A stretch of DNA of 64,000 nt from NCBI RefSeq assembly GCF_037975245.1, contig NC_092575.1, positions 3,378,501-3,442,500 on the forward strand, given 5' to 3'. The stretch comes from Apostichopus japonicus. Its lineage: Eukaryota > Echinodermata > Holothuroidea > Aspidochirotida > Stichopodidae. The notes beneath the pieces are model-generated. The model saw only the letters and a program-made list of their open reading frames with translations, searched no databases and was not told the origin of the DNA. The position numbers were made by a program, and so were the translations under genes. Of this stretch, positions 29,479 to 51,800 are shown one piece after another. Within the stretch, counting starts at the first letter, position 1, and each line of letters starts with the position of its first letter.

Positions 29479-30769
29479 AGTCATCAAGGCTTATCGTATA
29501 CGAAGGACAACCCTACAAAATCTGTTATTTGACAGGTCTCTACATTCGTAAAGCGTATTTTCCTTGAAAACAAAATGTTCGCATAATTATGAAGTTGCCT
29601 AGACCTATACATACTGACACTTTAATTGGAATTGTAAACAATCTTATCTCAAGTTCAGACACAATGTGTTATGTCCATGCACCCTTCCCGTGGGAATGTA
29701 CACACACGCACTGTATTGATTGTTAATGCGTTGGTATTTAGACATTGTGAGACAAGACAGTGCATGAAGCAGTTACATCATCTCGTCAAGGTATGTCAAA
29801 ATCTTTAATTTTTTCTTTCTTTTTGGAGGGGGGATGGGGGAGATCACTTTCAAACTTTCATGATTATGAACACATATATTGTCACATTTTATGTAGCAAA
29901 TAGGAAAAATGGAATGTATTTTTCAAGCGTTTTCACGTGATGATGAAAAAGCTGCAAACATGACCAGCTGTTTATAACACTAAAGAGGTTATTTAAATGA
30001 CACACTCTGTGCTTATTTTATAAATAACTTGAGGGAGGGAAGAGGTGACGAAGGAGAAAGGAAGAAAGGGTGCGGTCAGGACCACGGGCAAACAACCCCC
30101 CCCCCCCGCCGCTCCCCTTCTCAGTTTGTAATAGACAATAAAGAATGCAAAACGAATGACTGATAACATTATACTGATCGATCATTTTAAACCCAATTAG
30201 TTCACCCGAAACATTCCCTTCCCTCCTCCAAATAAAAATATTTCACGCAAACAACAATTGACTGCCCATGAATCAATTTATTCCACTATTTTTTTTCTCA
30301 AAGATCTTCGCGTCTGTTTCTTGATGTAATATGCTCGACGGATTAAGTTACCGTTACAAGTTTGAGAAATTGAATGAACGAAAGGAAACCTTTATCAGCT
30401 TTGATACTTTCTGTTTTGATTTTGTTTATGTATAAGTTATCTGTACCCATGGCCGTCTTATGGGGTTAACTTGCCCCCCTCCCCGTCCCTGTTATACCCT
30501 ATGAGAAACAATTACGGAGATTTAGGAACAATTATATAAATACTCCAAAAATTTTATCGAAGTGACCATGCCATATATCTTGCTGGCCCCTAAAGTGCTT
30601 ACCGTATGTTAACATATGCAACTTAGGTTCATTTATTGTTTATTCATAATTAACGTAGCTACACCATTGGTGGATCCGGTAGTATTACACAGTGCGTAAA
30701 TTTGTAATATGAATATAAGTTATAAAATTTGACATGTCGCCAAAATTGTTGTTTTTAGATCAAATCACA

Positions 30770-30776
30770 TATAAAG
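30770..30776 (+). promoter_or_regulatory. Candidate TATA box of the subtilase gene
   Basis: TATAAAG 78 bp before the start codon would place transcription start near 30800. A second candidate, TATAAAA, lies at about 30721. Confidence 0.35.
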
Positions 30777-30839
30777 CTACCTTTTTAAAGTATTTTAATA
30801 TTCGTAAGTTCTTTTCATTTTTGTATTTACGCGTACAAC

Positions 30840-30847
30840 ATGAAGAC

Positions 30848-30851
<4 letters not shown>
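30840..30851 (+). promoter_or_regulatory. Three-codon upstream ORF overlapping the subtilase start
   Basis: ATG-AAG-ACA-TGA: the stop at 30849-30851 overlaps the main ATG (30848-30850) in the arrangement ATGA, which allows re-initiation. It exists only if the transcript starts upstream of 30840. Confidence 0.4.
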
Positions 30852-38077
<7,226 letters not shown>

Positions 38078-38235
38078 AAGCCTCTCATTAGCCTGTACGA
38101 GGTGTTAGGAGGGAAGGGGTGGTATGGGGGGTGGTTATTTTCCTGTAACTTATAAGCCTAAAGTAAGTCCAATTGTATGGTGATATTAGATCTCTGATGA
38201 TAAGTAATGAAACACGGAAATGTACAATGATGGTA

Positions 38236-38241
38236 AATAAA
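38236..38241 (+). terminator. Candidate polyadenylation signal of the subtilase gene
   Basis: AATAAA 159 bp after the stop codon. Confidence 0.5.
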
Positions 38242-38305
38242 TAACATGAAGAAAAACAGTATATAGTTGTTATTCGGATTTATTTTGTGTTTTCATCTAT
38301 TTGGA

Positions 38306-38385
<80 letters not shown>
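38306..38385. repeat. (TA)n array
   Basis: TA microsatellite with one tct interruption, just past the subtilase 3' end. Confidence 0.95.
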
Positions 38386-38391
<6 letters not shown>

Positions 38392-38640
38392 TATTTTGTA
38401 GTGTATTTTGTTAATGAAACCATTTCATCTGTGTTCATTATATCTTCTTTGTATATAGAAGAACTTAGGAAATTAAACTAACGTAACGTCTAGATCAAAT
38501 CAGATTGCATGCTTATAAAGGCGTGACCGATTTTCATATAGAAGAATCTGACATAGATATTCTTGATCATATTGGACAGAGATACACCCAGGTGGGTCTT
38601 CTTGTTTTTTTCCCGTTAGTAAACTATAATTTCATGCCAT

Positions 38641-38999
38641 GCTTCAAAGCACTGATACTGACAGTATAAGCAGTATGAATAATCCTCTCCGAATCAGAAA
38701 AGAAGGTACTGTCAGTAAGAGTGCTTTGAAGCACGATTTCAGTCTGAGTCAAATGCGGAGAGTGGTATTATCACTGGGAAATTGTCTGAACCATCCAGTT
38801 GGGACATATTTTTCTATACTGTAGTGTTATGTCCTGCTTCAGAGCACTCGTATTGTCAGTACGAACAGTATGAATATCATGTTTCTATCAGATCAAGGTT
38901 AGGAACTGTTTGTACTGTCAATACCAGTGCTTTGAGAGCATGATATTGGAGTACAGTTTAGAGAGGGATTAGCATCAGGAAATTGTACCATCTGGCTGG
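38641..38999 (+). mobile_element. MITE family A, copy 3, with an attached 26-bp foldback
   Basis: 38795-38999 matches copies 1 and 2 from ccagttgggacat to ctggctgg. Immediately left, gcttcaaagcact..tactgacagta (38641-38666) is inverted at about 38708-38733 and resembles the internal palindrome of the same family, so two insertions or a rearranged copy are joined here. Confidence 0.75.
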
Positions 39000-40155
<1,156 letters not shown>

Positions 40156-40293
40156 TTCTCCTGGATCGCTTCTGTGGTTCTGTAATACCGCCACTCTCAT
40201 GTGACGTCATCCAGGCCAGACATGTTTGTCATATTTGGGTCTGACTACAGTGTCGGGACCTATGGTGTAAGTGCCACTTAAACAAGTGCTTAG
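40156..40293 (+). pseudogene. Decayed copy of the terminal CUB exon of the subtilase
   Basis: Aligns to subtilase exon 12: one frame reads LDRFCGSVIP, then a frameshift, then PDMFVIFGSDYSVG and VSAT followed by stop. The shared taaacaagtgctta after the stop shows that homology runs past the coding end. No other exons of this copy were found nearby, so it is a fragment of a lost tandem paralogue. Confidence 0.8.
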
Positions 40294-41994
40294 GCATCAT
40301 ACTTTGGTTTAAAAAGAGTGTAATATAAAGTAAAATTGACTTGAAACCAGACGATAACGATGTGAAAGATAAATCATTTGGTCCTCCAACTTACTAAAAT
40401 ATTCAAATTGGTTTTAACTTGTTTTATTACTGGGATGTTACCTGGAATCGTAGAGTATGATCGTGTATAATGTATACGCAGCCATGCTCATATAGCTTAA
40501 TTCAAAACGGGAGGTTGCATAACAAGGTTACTGGGCACATAAATACATTTAGAAAGATGAATATTGAAACAGGGCCGGGTTTTGATTTCTCCGTTTTATT
40601 GAAGTATGCAACGTACTGTACAATGAATTTCATTTTTTTAAACATTACTGAGGTTTCCTCACATAATTAATCATTGAACAACCTCAATAAGATAACAACA
40701 TCTCCATGTCAACTGGTATGTTTAAAAAGCTAGGAAACTACCATCATGGGTTTAAAAACCACTTAGTTATAACTGCTCAAAGATAAATTGATCATATAGA
40801 TGTTCTTAAAGAAATATTTCCATCATCGTCAAGATATTTAATATTTTGAAGTAATTTGGTCGTCCTCTCTCTCAAGGAGGGAAACAGTTTGCCGTGATCC
40901 TCAAAAAAAAAAAAAAAAAAAAAAACATAATACAAAAAATATTAAAAGCGTCTCATACTCTTTCATTGTAAATATTTAAAGAGAAATGATACAGAAATTA
41001 TCTTAAAATATGACAATCAAAAAGCCTGTGTAGGTAAATTGATATACGTTACATAACAGTATAATACCACCATTATTTTCTCCTTAGTTTGCAGCGTTGT
41101 CACAGTTCTAGGTTTTCTTCGAAAAATTGCAATAATTTACAACCTGGGGATATCATTCACTCAGTGCCCTCTTACCTGGGGGAAGGGGGGTGGGGTGGTA
41201 GGGAGGAGTGCTCACGTTACAAATTGACCTACCGCGGGCTGACTTTTCATTTGAGTAACTTGTGGTGTTTTTCTAACTTTGTTAGTCGGCCACTGGCGAA
41301 GGTCTTACTAGCGTTTGACCATCTTATACTTTTGCTATTCTGCTTTGGTCATCCACGCATGCGTCATTGGCTTGACATCTAATATACCTCCACGCGTCCG
41401 TCAAAAAAGATGAGTTCTACTACGGGTAGGGAATCCTCTCGACGGGGGGGGGGGGTGGAGGGGTTTATACGTCTTTACATTTGGAACAAAGCAAAAAAAA
41501 AACTTTCGTAGGAATCAGGTGTTTGCTTTGTATGAACTTTACTCATAAATTGCTCGATATTGATTCGCCTCCTACTTGAAGTGGAAAAGGAAAATATCGA
41601 CCGGCGCATGCGCGACAACATCAGATGAATATAGAGTCAATATAAAAGACCATCTTTCACCCAACCCCTCGCCTTCTGGCACCACAATGATCCCCCTCCC
41701 CCCAACAAAAAATGTCTTCAATATCGACGCCGATGAACACGTGGTATCGTGGATATCATAAAATAGTTGAATTGTTTATTTTTTATCAATTACCAATTTA
41801 AGACCTGACTATACACTCAAAATTGCAATCTTTGCAAGATTCAAATTTCGAAGATATAGAAAGGAGATATCATTACAAATTTATGTGACGAATATGAATC
41901 ATTAGTAATAAATTTATGCTTTTCTCTCTCTTTTAAGCAATTGGCCTTCTGCTCTCAAATACAGCATTTTAATATTAGGTTTTCTTTTTTCGAT
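40294..41994. other. Intergenic between convergent subtilase and SLC22 genes
   Basis: No gene recognised. Poly-A tract at about 40903-40924; G-rich patches at about 41180-41200 and 41440-41462. Confidence 0.4.
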
Positions 41995-42580
41995 GTACAC
42001 ACCCAATACTCATAGCTAGTACATTAACTACTGTTCATGTTCCACAACCATGCATCAGTAACTACTGCGCTGTGTTCGTAACACGGTAACATGTGTTACA
42101 GGTGGCACAGTTATTACTGCAAAGTTGTTACGGAGTGCATGGTTGGCGCTGGCACAACACGTAGCCGACACACTGCGGCGGTTATTTTATACTGCATGCA
42201 AGATTCAGATGGTAGCCTAACTTTTTTTCTAACCGTATTAGTAAATCCACTTGATTGAAACATACTTCACGGACAGGGGAGTGTGTGCAAGTCTCAAATA
42301 GATACAAAACAGATACACAAAATGGGATCTAAGTTGGGGGAGGGGGAACCTAGATTAGCCTTATGGGTAGTTATACACGTCTCAATTAGGCCTTATTATA
42401 GTAATAGTTTACCAGCATTTACATTTACAAGTGAACGTGTAACAGCTTTGCAGTAATTACTATGCCACCTGTAACACATGTTACCGTGGTACGAACACAG
42501 CGCAGTACGTAGTTACCGATGCACGGTTGTAGAACATGAACAGTAGTTACTGTACTAGCTAAGAGTATCGGTGATGTACA
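41995..42580. mobile_element. Foldback/MITE with approximately 140-bp inverted arms
   Basis: Left arm 41995-42131 and right arm 42439-42580 are inverted copies with scattered mismatches, sharing gctagtac, actactgttcatgtt, gcgctgtgttcgta, acggtaacatgtgttacagg and actgcaaag. The 307-bp interior has no coding capacity. It lies about 240 bp past the SLC22 stop codon, so it may fall in that gene's 3' UTR. Confidence 0.85.
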
Positions 42581-42823
42581 GAATAAAGAGGTTGGTAAAC
42601 CGCCTATACCTCATACGAAACTGTGTCTGACCCTCTTAGGTAAGTCAAAATCGTGTAAAAAAGATGTAATTGAAAAAAAAGGAAGAATAAGAAGACGAAT
42701 AAAGAAAAAAAAATAGACAGAACAGTCTCTTCGCCGACCGAAGTGGATGCTTACATCCATTCTGCATCCAATATCGTCTAGCTTGTTGTTGTCCTTCAGC
42801 ACTGTGAAGCATCCTTCAAGGTT

Positions 42824-45800
42824 TCACGTTTCCTGAAGAGAGAGAGGTGAAGGGGGAGAAGAGGGGGGGGGGAAACGACGGTGAGATGTTGCGGAATTGA
42901 ATAAATGAAATGAAATAATAACATGTTCCCTGAGAAGGTGTGTAATTATAAAGTCGTTCAGAAAGGACAAGAGAAATGAACTCAAATAGACGACTGTATC
43001 GAAATCAGAAACTAAAAATATTTTTGTATCTCGATATGTTTCGTTGCTATTTTTAAGTCGTATAGTTCAAAACAAACTGAAAATATATCTCCTTTTTAAT
43101 AGAAACTCGACAGCAGTACAATAATTCATGTTATTAATAAAATTCCTTAATATGGTGGTTAATGTTGCCTCACTCGTTCCTAACTACAAAAATCAATTGA
43201 GAGTTATTGATACTAGACAGAAATAATCTGTTATAGGGCGGGGGGGGGGGGGGGTGGGGGTAGAGGGAGCAGTGTATATGAAGGGGCGATAGTCGTCCGT
43301 TGGACATGTAGGATTGCTAGAATACCACATCTTACCTCTATCGGTCTCTGTTTGGTCTCAATCGGGAGGAATGCTAAGGACATACTTGTGATGAAACTTG
43401 AGGTGGAGAAGAAACACAATTCCAAGATGAAATTATTTGCAGAGAGTAACTGTGAGAAAGAAAACGAAAATATTATAAATATCTATGTAGTTCTTTGTTG
43501 AAAAAGAGAACGCCAAAATTTTTAAAAAGTATATTTTTGCACATTTCACAGTTCGTTTTACAAACCTCGTTTTATACCTTACTTTCAGGTAACACATTTG
43601 CTAGTACTGCACATGCGCAGATGAAAAAAGCAACAACAAAAAAACGTTGGAGAAATTTTCATTTGATATCGAATCCGGATTTGCCAGGGATATAATTGAT
43701 AAAACAATTTACTCGAATATTTCATAAAGTGGAAACGGTTATATTCTTGTCACTTGACCCGATCTGTCCCTCAAGATCCCTGCATTATACCGCTAATTGT
43801 CTCATTGTTTTCACCGCATTAATTGTTATTCAAAGTAGATGAAAGACCGGGTCTTTCTGCGAATGTTTACTCAAATTATATCTCCAATTTCTGTTCACGT
43901 TGAATTAACTTTACAAATTCGTTTTAAGTCACCTGTCAGTCGTATAGTGTACTGCAATGTAAATAACTTAAAACAATAGATGGAATTGATATCACATGCC
44001 GTTAATTAGTTACCTCGGATAACAAAAATCCAGAAACGACCGCCAATGATACGAACATCTCACTCACACTGAAAGCAGTTGCGCGAAACTGTGTAGGATA
44101 CGCGTCTGTTGTGTATACTACCATAAGGTTAGCTGACGCCCTAGCAACGGCACTAGATACAACACTACAAGCGATAACCAGCCATCTAAAAGAAGAAGAA
44201 AAAAAGGAAATGTTGTTTGTTTCTTAAAATTATGTTTATAACAACTGCTTCAGTCGTTTTCAATGCCGAAAATCAGAAAGGACAATTTAAAATATAGATT
44301 TTTTTTGACGTCTAAAACAATTTGGAAGATTATCAGCTTAAAGACATCACTAGTCTTCAAATTAAATTCCATGGTTTAGCACGCAGATCATTTAAACGAT
44401 CCCCTCATATTATCAATATGAAGAAATTTGAACTTGAAAAATCTCAAAACATATTGAAAGTTAACAACAAGCATCTTGACAAGGACTATGGTGTTGTGAA
44501 TATATTATAACTGTATACAGCCTGGTCTAATAACCAAACTAAAATTAATTCCCAGGATCTGTTTAAGATATTATATCTATTATTTGCCTGGCGAACGGGA
44601 CCACAATGCACAGTTTAATACCCGGCATGCACAAAAATATTAATAAAATAAACCATGCATGCCAAACGGAAAGCCTTTTTTCCCGGTTAAGTCATGAATG
44701 ATGACTTCAGAGTTGATTCTTAAAACATGCCCCGGGCTGACTCACTTACAAGCTGGTCATAACACGTCAGGCATCAGCATCTCATACGTCAAACGTCAGT
44801 ATACTTATAATAATGATAATTATAAAACATGGAATTAACATTATCAAATCAGTCACAGCTGAGGAGCTTAAATATTCATCATCACATTTGTCATTAATGA
44901 ACATTCCAGGCTTCGATCACACAATTGATTAACTTGAAACTTAAAGATCAGATTTTGGTAGTAACTATATTTATTGGACTAAGCCATATTCCCCAAAAAA
45001 AAATCCGTCCTTAAAATGAATCCCAGTATTAGGCTGTTTGGAATTGATCGACAAGTTTGTTAAAATCTACCGAGTAAAGTATTATTTAACCAAAAATCTA
45101 AAATTACAAATAGAGTATACACTAAATTACCTTCTAAGATATTTTACACTATACGAGGGTTAACCACACTGTTTAATAAAGTTAATTGATCCTCATCATA
45201 CAGACCCCCCACCCCCCCCCCCCCCCCAACCCCCACCCTTCAGGCACTCCTGACGCTTTTCCATTGTTGGTGCAAGTTACGTGTTAAGGCAAATCATGCG
45301 TCAACAATTTTCAACATTTTTATCACGTCATTATATTGAATGTATAACTTGACTAGCTAAATAGCTAATAACCTTATTGTTATGAGAGTTTGTTACTGCA
45401 TAACTTCGAAACATTTACAAGTTGCAATTCATGAAGCTTTTTGCCGGACACGAATTGTCTTATTTTTGCTTAAGTCCTCAAATTAAACTTAGAAAAATGT
45501 GTCTTAGATTCTTCGTTCAAAAAACTTATGAAAACTCATTTAATGCGTCAAGCATTCATCAATGTTAACCAATAATGATTTTGTTCATTTTGGGGGGGGG
45601 GGGGGGTTTCTTTTGATCTCTTTCTCTCCCGCGCCTTGAGCACCTTCCGGTGGTTATATGCGTGCGTTATAACTCACCATTATTATATATTATTATTACC
45701 ATTAATGTGCGTATATTGATGTATATCAACTCATAAAAGATTATTAATTTCACTCTGTTATGATTTTTTCCTCGACTTAAAAAAAACCCTCTATAATACT

Positions 45801-48800
45801 GTGCAATCATACAGAGGATAATAGCTTTTATAGCTAATAAAGACCACTCCACATGAGTCTGATCTCTGTGCTTATTGCAATGATGTGAAAAGTTTTCCAG
45901 TTGCACAAAAATAAGCGGTTGTCGTCGTAGGGGAGTAGATCATCAATAAATTTCAGACATATAAACATCTGTATATAAATGCAGGGTATACGTATAGATG
46001 AGCCAACATTAGTTCTTGTATACTAAATAAACAGTCGTCTGTTAGCTATTTTAACAGTTTGTCTTTGTTCGTCATAAATCTACCCATCCAAATGTCAACA
46101 GACCCCAAACAAGGGGCAAAGGGATAAGATAATAAAAATTGACTTGATGCATGCAGCAGCAATCACTTAATTCGACTCGTGTATATATATGAAAAATAAA
46201 TGATGATATCGTGTGCAACTTTTTGAAGAAGACATTATATAGAAACAATGAGAATAATTTACGTTGTTATATATTCATCAGCAATCTATTTATAAAAAAA
46301 TAAATATGGTTTGAATAATTTAAGAATGCCAATGGTGACAGTTTTGAGGTAAACAATGAGAGGAATGGTTTTTACTGATATTAAAATGGCATAGAACAAT
46401 ATTATCGAGATAAAGAAAATTTGATTCTGGGTGACCAGAAGAAATAATTATAAGTTCTTCCGACTTTTATTGAATTGGTTTCCAAAAGACTTTTATATTG
46501 TTATTCACTGTTGGCATGCATTATTTACTATTATTGATTGATTTTTACGGCAATGTATGTAATCGATGATGATCTGTAAATTGAAGATGTATGACCACGA
46601 TGACAATAATGCGTTGTGGTTTCGATTACTACATACGAATATTTAATAATATAATGATAAATAAAATTGTAATGTAGGAACTCGAAATTGTCAGGAAGCT
46701 GACTATCTTTTTAAAAGTTTAACCATATTGGACAGAATTAAAGTTGACAATATCTTTTAATTATGCTTTTCATATACTACTAAGTTCATGCCTGAACCTG
46801 CTGCCTAGAATTTGTAATATTCATGTTAAACTAAAAGTGCAATGAATTGCATATAGTTGGATCATGCTTTTGCGATGCAACGATCTTGACAAAGCTGGTC
46901 GGCTTTAAGTTCACTACTTTTACTAATATATAGTTTGTGGGTGACAGACTGGTCGGTCTTGACACCCTTCAAATGAACCGTTAAAGCGAGCCCCCCCCCA
47001 CCCGCCCTTGCCCACTCCGCCAGATTGGAGTCAAGATTGTAAATGTTCAACATCTCCAACACGAAGTGAAGAAGTGCAAGATATGTGAATAAGATGAGAG
47101 GAATGTCAGAAAGTCAGAAACGAGCTACATGTCGTCATAAATTGTGCAAGATGAGATCACTCGTTTGAGGGGTAAATTTAGAGATTATGTCGCTTCACGC
47201 AAGGAATAACTCTTAAGACTGGTGCATAATGTTGCTCTATTTGGAGATATTTGCTAGGAATTAATATTATAAGGAACTAGTCTCTTTCGGAGTGAATTCT
47301 CACTTTTTTTCTGAAATGAGAGAGTGTGAATAAATATAACATACCTTTGCTGCAATAACACTCCTGTCACGACATATATGGAAACTACTGTATAAATGGA
47401 GGTTGTTAGGAATAAGTTTTGTTTCACACCGAAACATCTGATCATAGGGACTATTACCATCGAACCTGTAAATGGAATAATAATAAAGGAAGTGTGTGTA
47501 TAGGCTATGCAAAAGTTCGTGTTAGGCTATACGTTTGAATGAAATAATAATCTATATATATATAGCATGCTCCGGTGTCCGGGAAATGCATTTATCCCAT
47601 AGAAATGTACACGAAGAGAATGAACGTAAGTGCTCAGGGAAAATACTTTTTGAGAAGTATAACCAAAACTTAAACTAACCTTAATTTAAAGTTTAACACA
47701 TTTTTAACTTCCTTTTAATTTAGTCTGTGCTACGTAATATACACACACTGCACACTGTATCCTAAAACATGCACACTATACACGACGGACTGCACAGTAC
47801 ACAATACACCCTACACAGTGCACATAGCACTCGATACACTACAAACGACCCACTGGCACGCTAGTACAATGCTGCACACGTAATCTTGGTTGTGTCCAAA
47901 TATATCTAATATATAAAAAGTTAACTTTCCGTTGCTTGCAAATGACGTTTCCTTCTTGTCGCTACAAAATGCAGACAGTAATGAAACGTGATACCTTGCT
48001 ATCTTTTATCTAGACCTGAGATGTCCACGCTGTTATGTACACTGTGTTGTGGATATTGACCGTAGCTGTATGTATTGACTGTACACTAGTGCCTTATAAC
48101 CGACGGTAGCAAGCTGTGTGTATTTTCTGGGATCGATGGTGGTGTCTAACACTTCTGTTACACCTCATTCGAAACTAGGTCAGATTACCGGTAAGAGACG
48201 TTTCTTTGTGCGCGAGTCCTCACACCCTTTAAGTCATGAAATCGCAGCTATGGTTTCAAAACACATGAAGTCTTCTAATCTTACCTGCTAGTTCCCCCGC
48301 AGCTCCCAGTGAAAATACTTGAAGTTCTGTTATATTGTGAGCAAAAGAAGAGGAGCCATTCCTCGGATGGAACATAGTAAATGTTAATGAACCAAGGGTG
48401 TCTTTGGTAAAAAATGGGTTGAATAATAGTATAGAGCCACCCAGCTGTGCGCCAATCACTGCGAATTGTGTTAAGTATCTGAAAAGAGAGATATTACGTG
48501 ATAAATGAAGTTGTATAAGCAGTATTGTGAAAGCAGGTCTCTTTCATTAAAAAAAAGAAGAAGAAATTATTGGATGAATTTAGTTGGTCATCTTGTTGAT
48601 TTTAATGGGTTTTTTTTCGAAGACATGGAAAGGAAATATCTTGATCGTTATCAGTCAACGTTTTCAGGAAAAGGGAGGGGTGGGGTGTTAGGTGAGGGGA
48701 TGGGTTCACAGGGGGTCCCGGTGGTGACGCAATCGCTCCCTCCATAATAATTTGAAGGGTGAAGACTTCAGTGGAGGATTGAGCCGTATTTTGTACCCAC

Positions 48801-51800
48801 TGAACGTTGGTTTGACTCGATCCTGACCCCAAATTTCAAACTTGTGTCGGAGTCCCTTGGGGTAGTGTGAAGGTGGGGTGGGGTGAGTAGCGGGAGGTGA
48901 CGAATAATTATATCAGCGATTTTTTGAACCACTCGACGAATGATCCATGGTTTCACATAAACCAACTTTTGCAAGAAATAATCAAGCTTTAAAAACCAAA
49001 ATAGTCAACAGAGAAGAAATCCGTCTACTTTTTCTTCAAGTTTGTAAAAGAATGGCAGTCTTATTACACTTACAGCACAGCCTGTATATCAAAGACTTTT
49101 GAATATAGGACACCAAAATGTCAACTACATGCTTAGATAATTTCTCCAAAGTTAGTATTTAAGAAGTTACGTAACTATTAAATGTGCGCAATTCATCTAT
49201 GGGCCTTCAAGACGTTTATGAAGTGAAAACTGAAAGAGTTCAACAGTGAAGTTAATCAGCTGTATTGTAATGGGTTTACGACATGAGGTGGTGGAAGGGG
49301 AGGAAGGGGGAGGAAGGGAGGAAGGGGGAGGAAGGGGAGGAAGAGGAGGAAGGGGAGGAAGGGGGAGGAAGGGGTAGGAAGGGGAGGGGAAGGGAGAGGA
49401 AGGGGAGAGGAAAGGGTAAGAAGGGGAGAGGAAGGGGAGAGGAAGGGGAGAGGAAGGGGGAGGAAGAGAAGAGGAAGGGGAGGGGGTGATACAAAAACTG
49501 CAAGACTTTGTGTCTTGTATTAGTAATGTAAGCGTGTGACTCATTCTACACCTCGTTCTGTATACATACATCTTGTACATCACTTTCATGAAAGTAGAAA
49601 AATAAATTGGAAACTGGAATGGCTGTTGTAGAGATTACTTGAATTTTGTACTTCGGTATATTATATACGTTCTCAGAATAAACCAATCTTCATAAATTAT
49701 AAGCGTGTTTAAAGTCTTGTAATAATAGCAACGACGAACGAAACTACACAATTCATTGGCTTTGTTTAGACGAAGACAACAAGACGGACCTTCCAATCCA
49801 AATAACTATTGACAAGTGTGAGGCGCAACGATCTCGAAAAACGCTCCGTACTTCACCCATTCGAGCCTGTGAGAGAGAGAGGAAGAAATAAATCGAGAAA
49901 GATTTACAACTTACAGATCTTTAACATCTTTAAAAGAAAATATTCTTGGAGTTGGACACATGAAGCAACAACATATAAGAAAGTTGTCAAACAAATTTAG
50001 TCAACGTTTTGTTAATTAATTAGAAGTAACGACTCAAAACTAGTCTTCTTTATAACATTTGACCTGTCACGTGGGCAAGTGAAACCTCTTCTAACTCATA
50101 CGTGACAGACGGATTTGAAAAAAAGGAGTTTCTTGCTTCATCTTCACAGGTTTTTTTTTTATTCGCAGGCAAATCAGAATTTAATACCACTTGTTTTTTG
50201 TTTTTTTTATCCTGAGTCAATTTTAATAAGAGCGAGCGATATTTAATGGAAAGCTCTCCCCCTTGAAAAAGGAGTTTAATTGACAGATTCTTTGAAGATA
50301 GGAGACACGAGAAATCAGCCTAACTCAGAAAATAAATCGTAAGTTTGAAATATTACACCATCTAATGTCCCAGAAGACCGTAGAGCTAATATTTCCCCTT
50401 TCCAAATCTCCAGATGTAGTTTCTTAGACTGAGTAGGCACTTAGTTCCACTATGCCTTCATAATTCGAAGCCTCCCCCCCCCCCCTCCCCGACCCACCTC
50501 TTTCTTTCTTATTGGGCTCTATTCCTTTTGAGAAATATTTTAGATTTATTAATGAATAAGTATTGTATGTATTGATAACTGAACCATTCATTCGTGGCAA
50601 ATAGTTTGAAAAAAGAGGTTTTAAAATTGTTCAAGTATATGACGTTTCCTACATAAAGAACAGGGCGAGAGAGAAATAATAGATAGAATACCGATGCGTG
50701 GAAAGAATGCAGGCGTATATAACGGGCCGTAGTGATGAATGCTCACTGATATTTATTGAAAAATGTTTGCTTGAGTAGTTTGCTCAATCACGCCAAGTAT
50801 AATTCGACCTATAAAGTGAAATTCAGGACGAATATTTAGTGAGAAGTCAATAACCCTCGACAAATTTTTTTTTTTTTTTTTTAAATATCTACAGTTCGGT
50901 TGTATATCCTCTTAACATTGCCAGATGCTCTGTTATCTGATAAATATAAATATAAAGATAAATATAAATATGAATATAATTATTTTGGTAATATCTCGGA
51001 TATCTCTATATTTCTTCACCTTCAGTAAATATATCAACCATGCAGGAAATCCCGTTTTTTTGTGTCCAATTACTCACCATGTATGGTATGAATTTGTATA
51101 TACCCATGGATATATAGCATGTGTCTATTGATCCTGCTGTTATTGGTTTTGTCTGTATGTTTGTTAACTTTTTCAACTTGTCCTTTGAACTTCAACTTCG
51201 GAGGCCTTTCCAGGGGCGGAAGGGAGATGGGGAAATGTCTGATCAGTTATTGAGAAAGAAAAGCAACTAATCACAAAGAAAAAATTATAAAAAATAAATC
51301 ACCCTTGGTATTCTGCCAATATCTCTCAACGCTCCATTTTGCATTTTGCCTCCATTCAACTTGAAGATGTATCTCAACGAGCTGTATGCTTTAACATTGT
51401 CACCAATGAGAGCCAGCTGTCGTGGTGAAGATGGGAGGATCTGATTGGATGAGAGAAAAAAGTAACCCGGATTGAAATATATTCGTCCAGCACCGTGAAC
51501 AGCCGGTTTCGGGCAATCTTCAATCAAGTCAAGTCACTGACTTATGCTCGAGTCGAATCGAGTCGCATTTTCTAAAAAAAAAGAAGTTTCTTGACATAAG
51601 TCTGAACCACCAAATCCTTAGACTTGACTCAAGTTGGCAAACCGAAATGACTCGACTTGACTTGACTCGACTCACACGGGAAATGACTTGACTTACTGTG
51701 GAATCAACAGTCACTTGTCTTGAGCAAAAGCACGTGTTCGAGTCTTCCTTTGGAAGCTTTGTTTTTCAACATAAGTTTCCCGTTTAATTACAAACATTTG

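Larger units (their letters stand above)
25975..30769. other. Intergenic between CNG and subtilase genes
   Basis: No gene recognised. AATAAA at 26114-26119, 140 bp after the CNG stop, is a plausible polyadenylation signal. Also holds a foldback element, an 18-bp poly-G run near 26835, TA arrays, A-box-like tandem units, one MITE family A copy and an 11-bp array (listed separately). Confidence 0.5.

Noticed and set aside
38183-38206. ctgatgataagtaatgaaac, superficially hammerhead-like
   Set aside because: The segment between CTGATGA and GAAA cannot form a stem II and no stem I or III partners are present.
49197-49589. 130-codon Pro/Ser-rich frame on the minus strand
   Set aside because: Translation of the polypurine tract.
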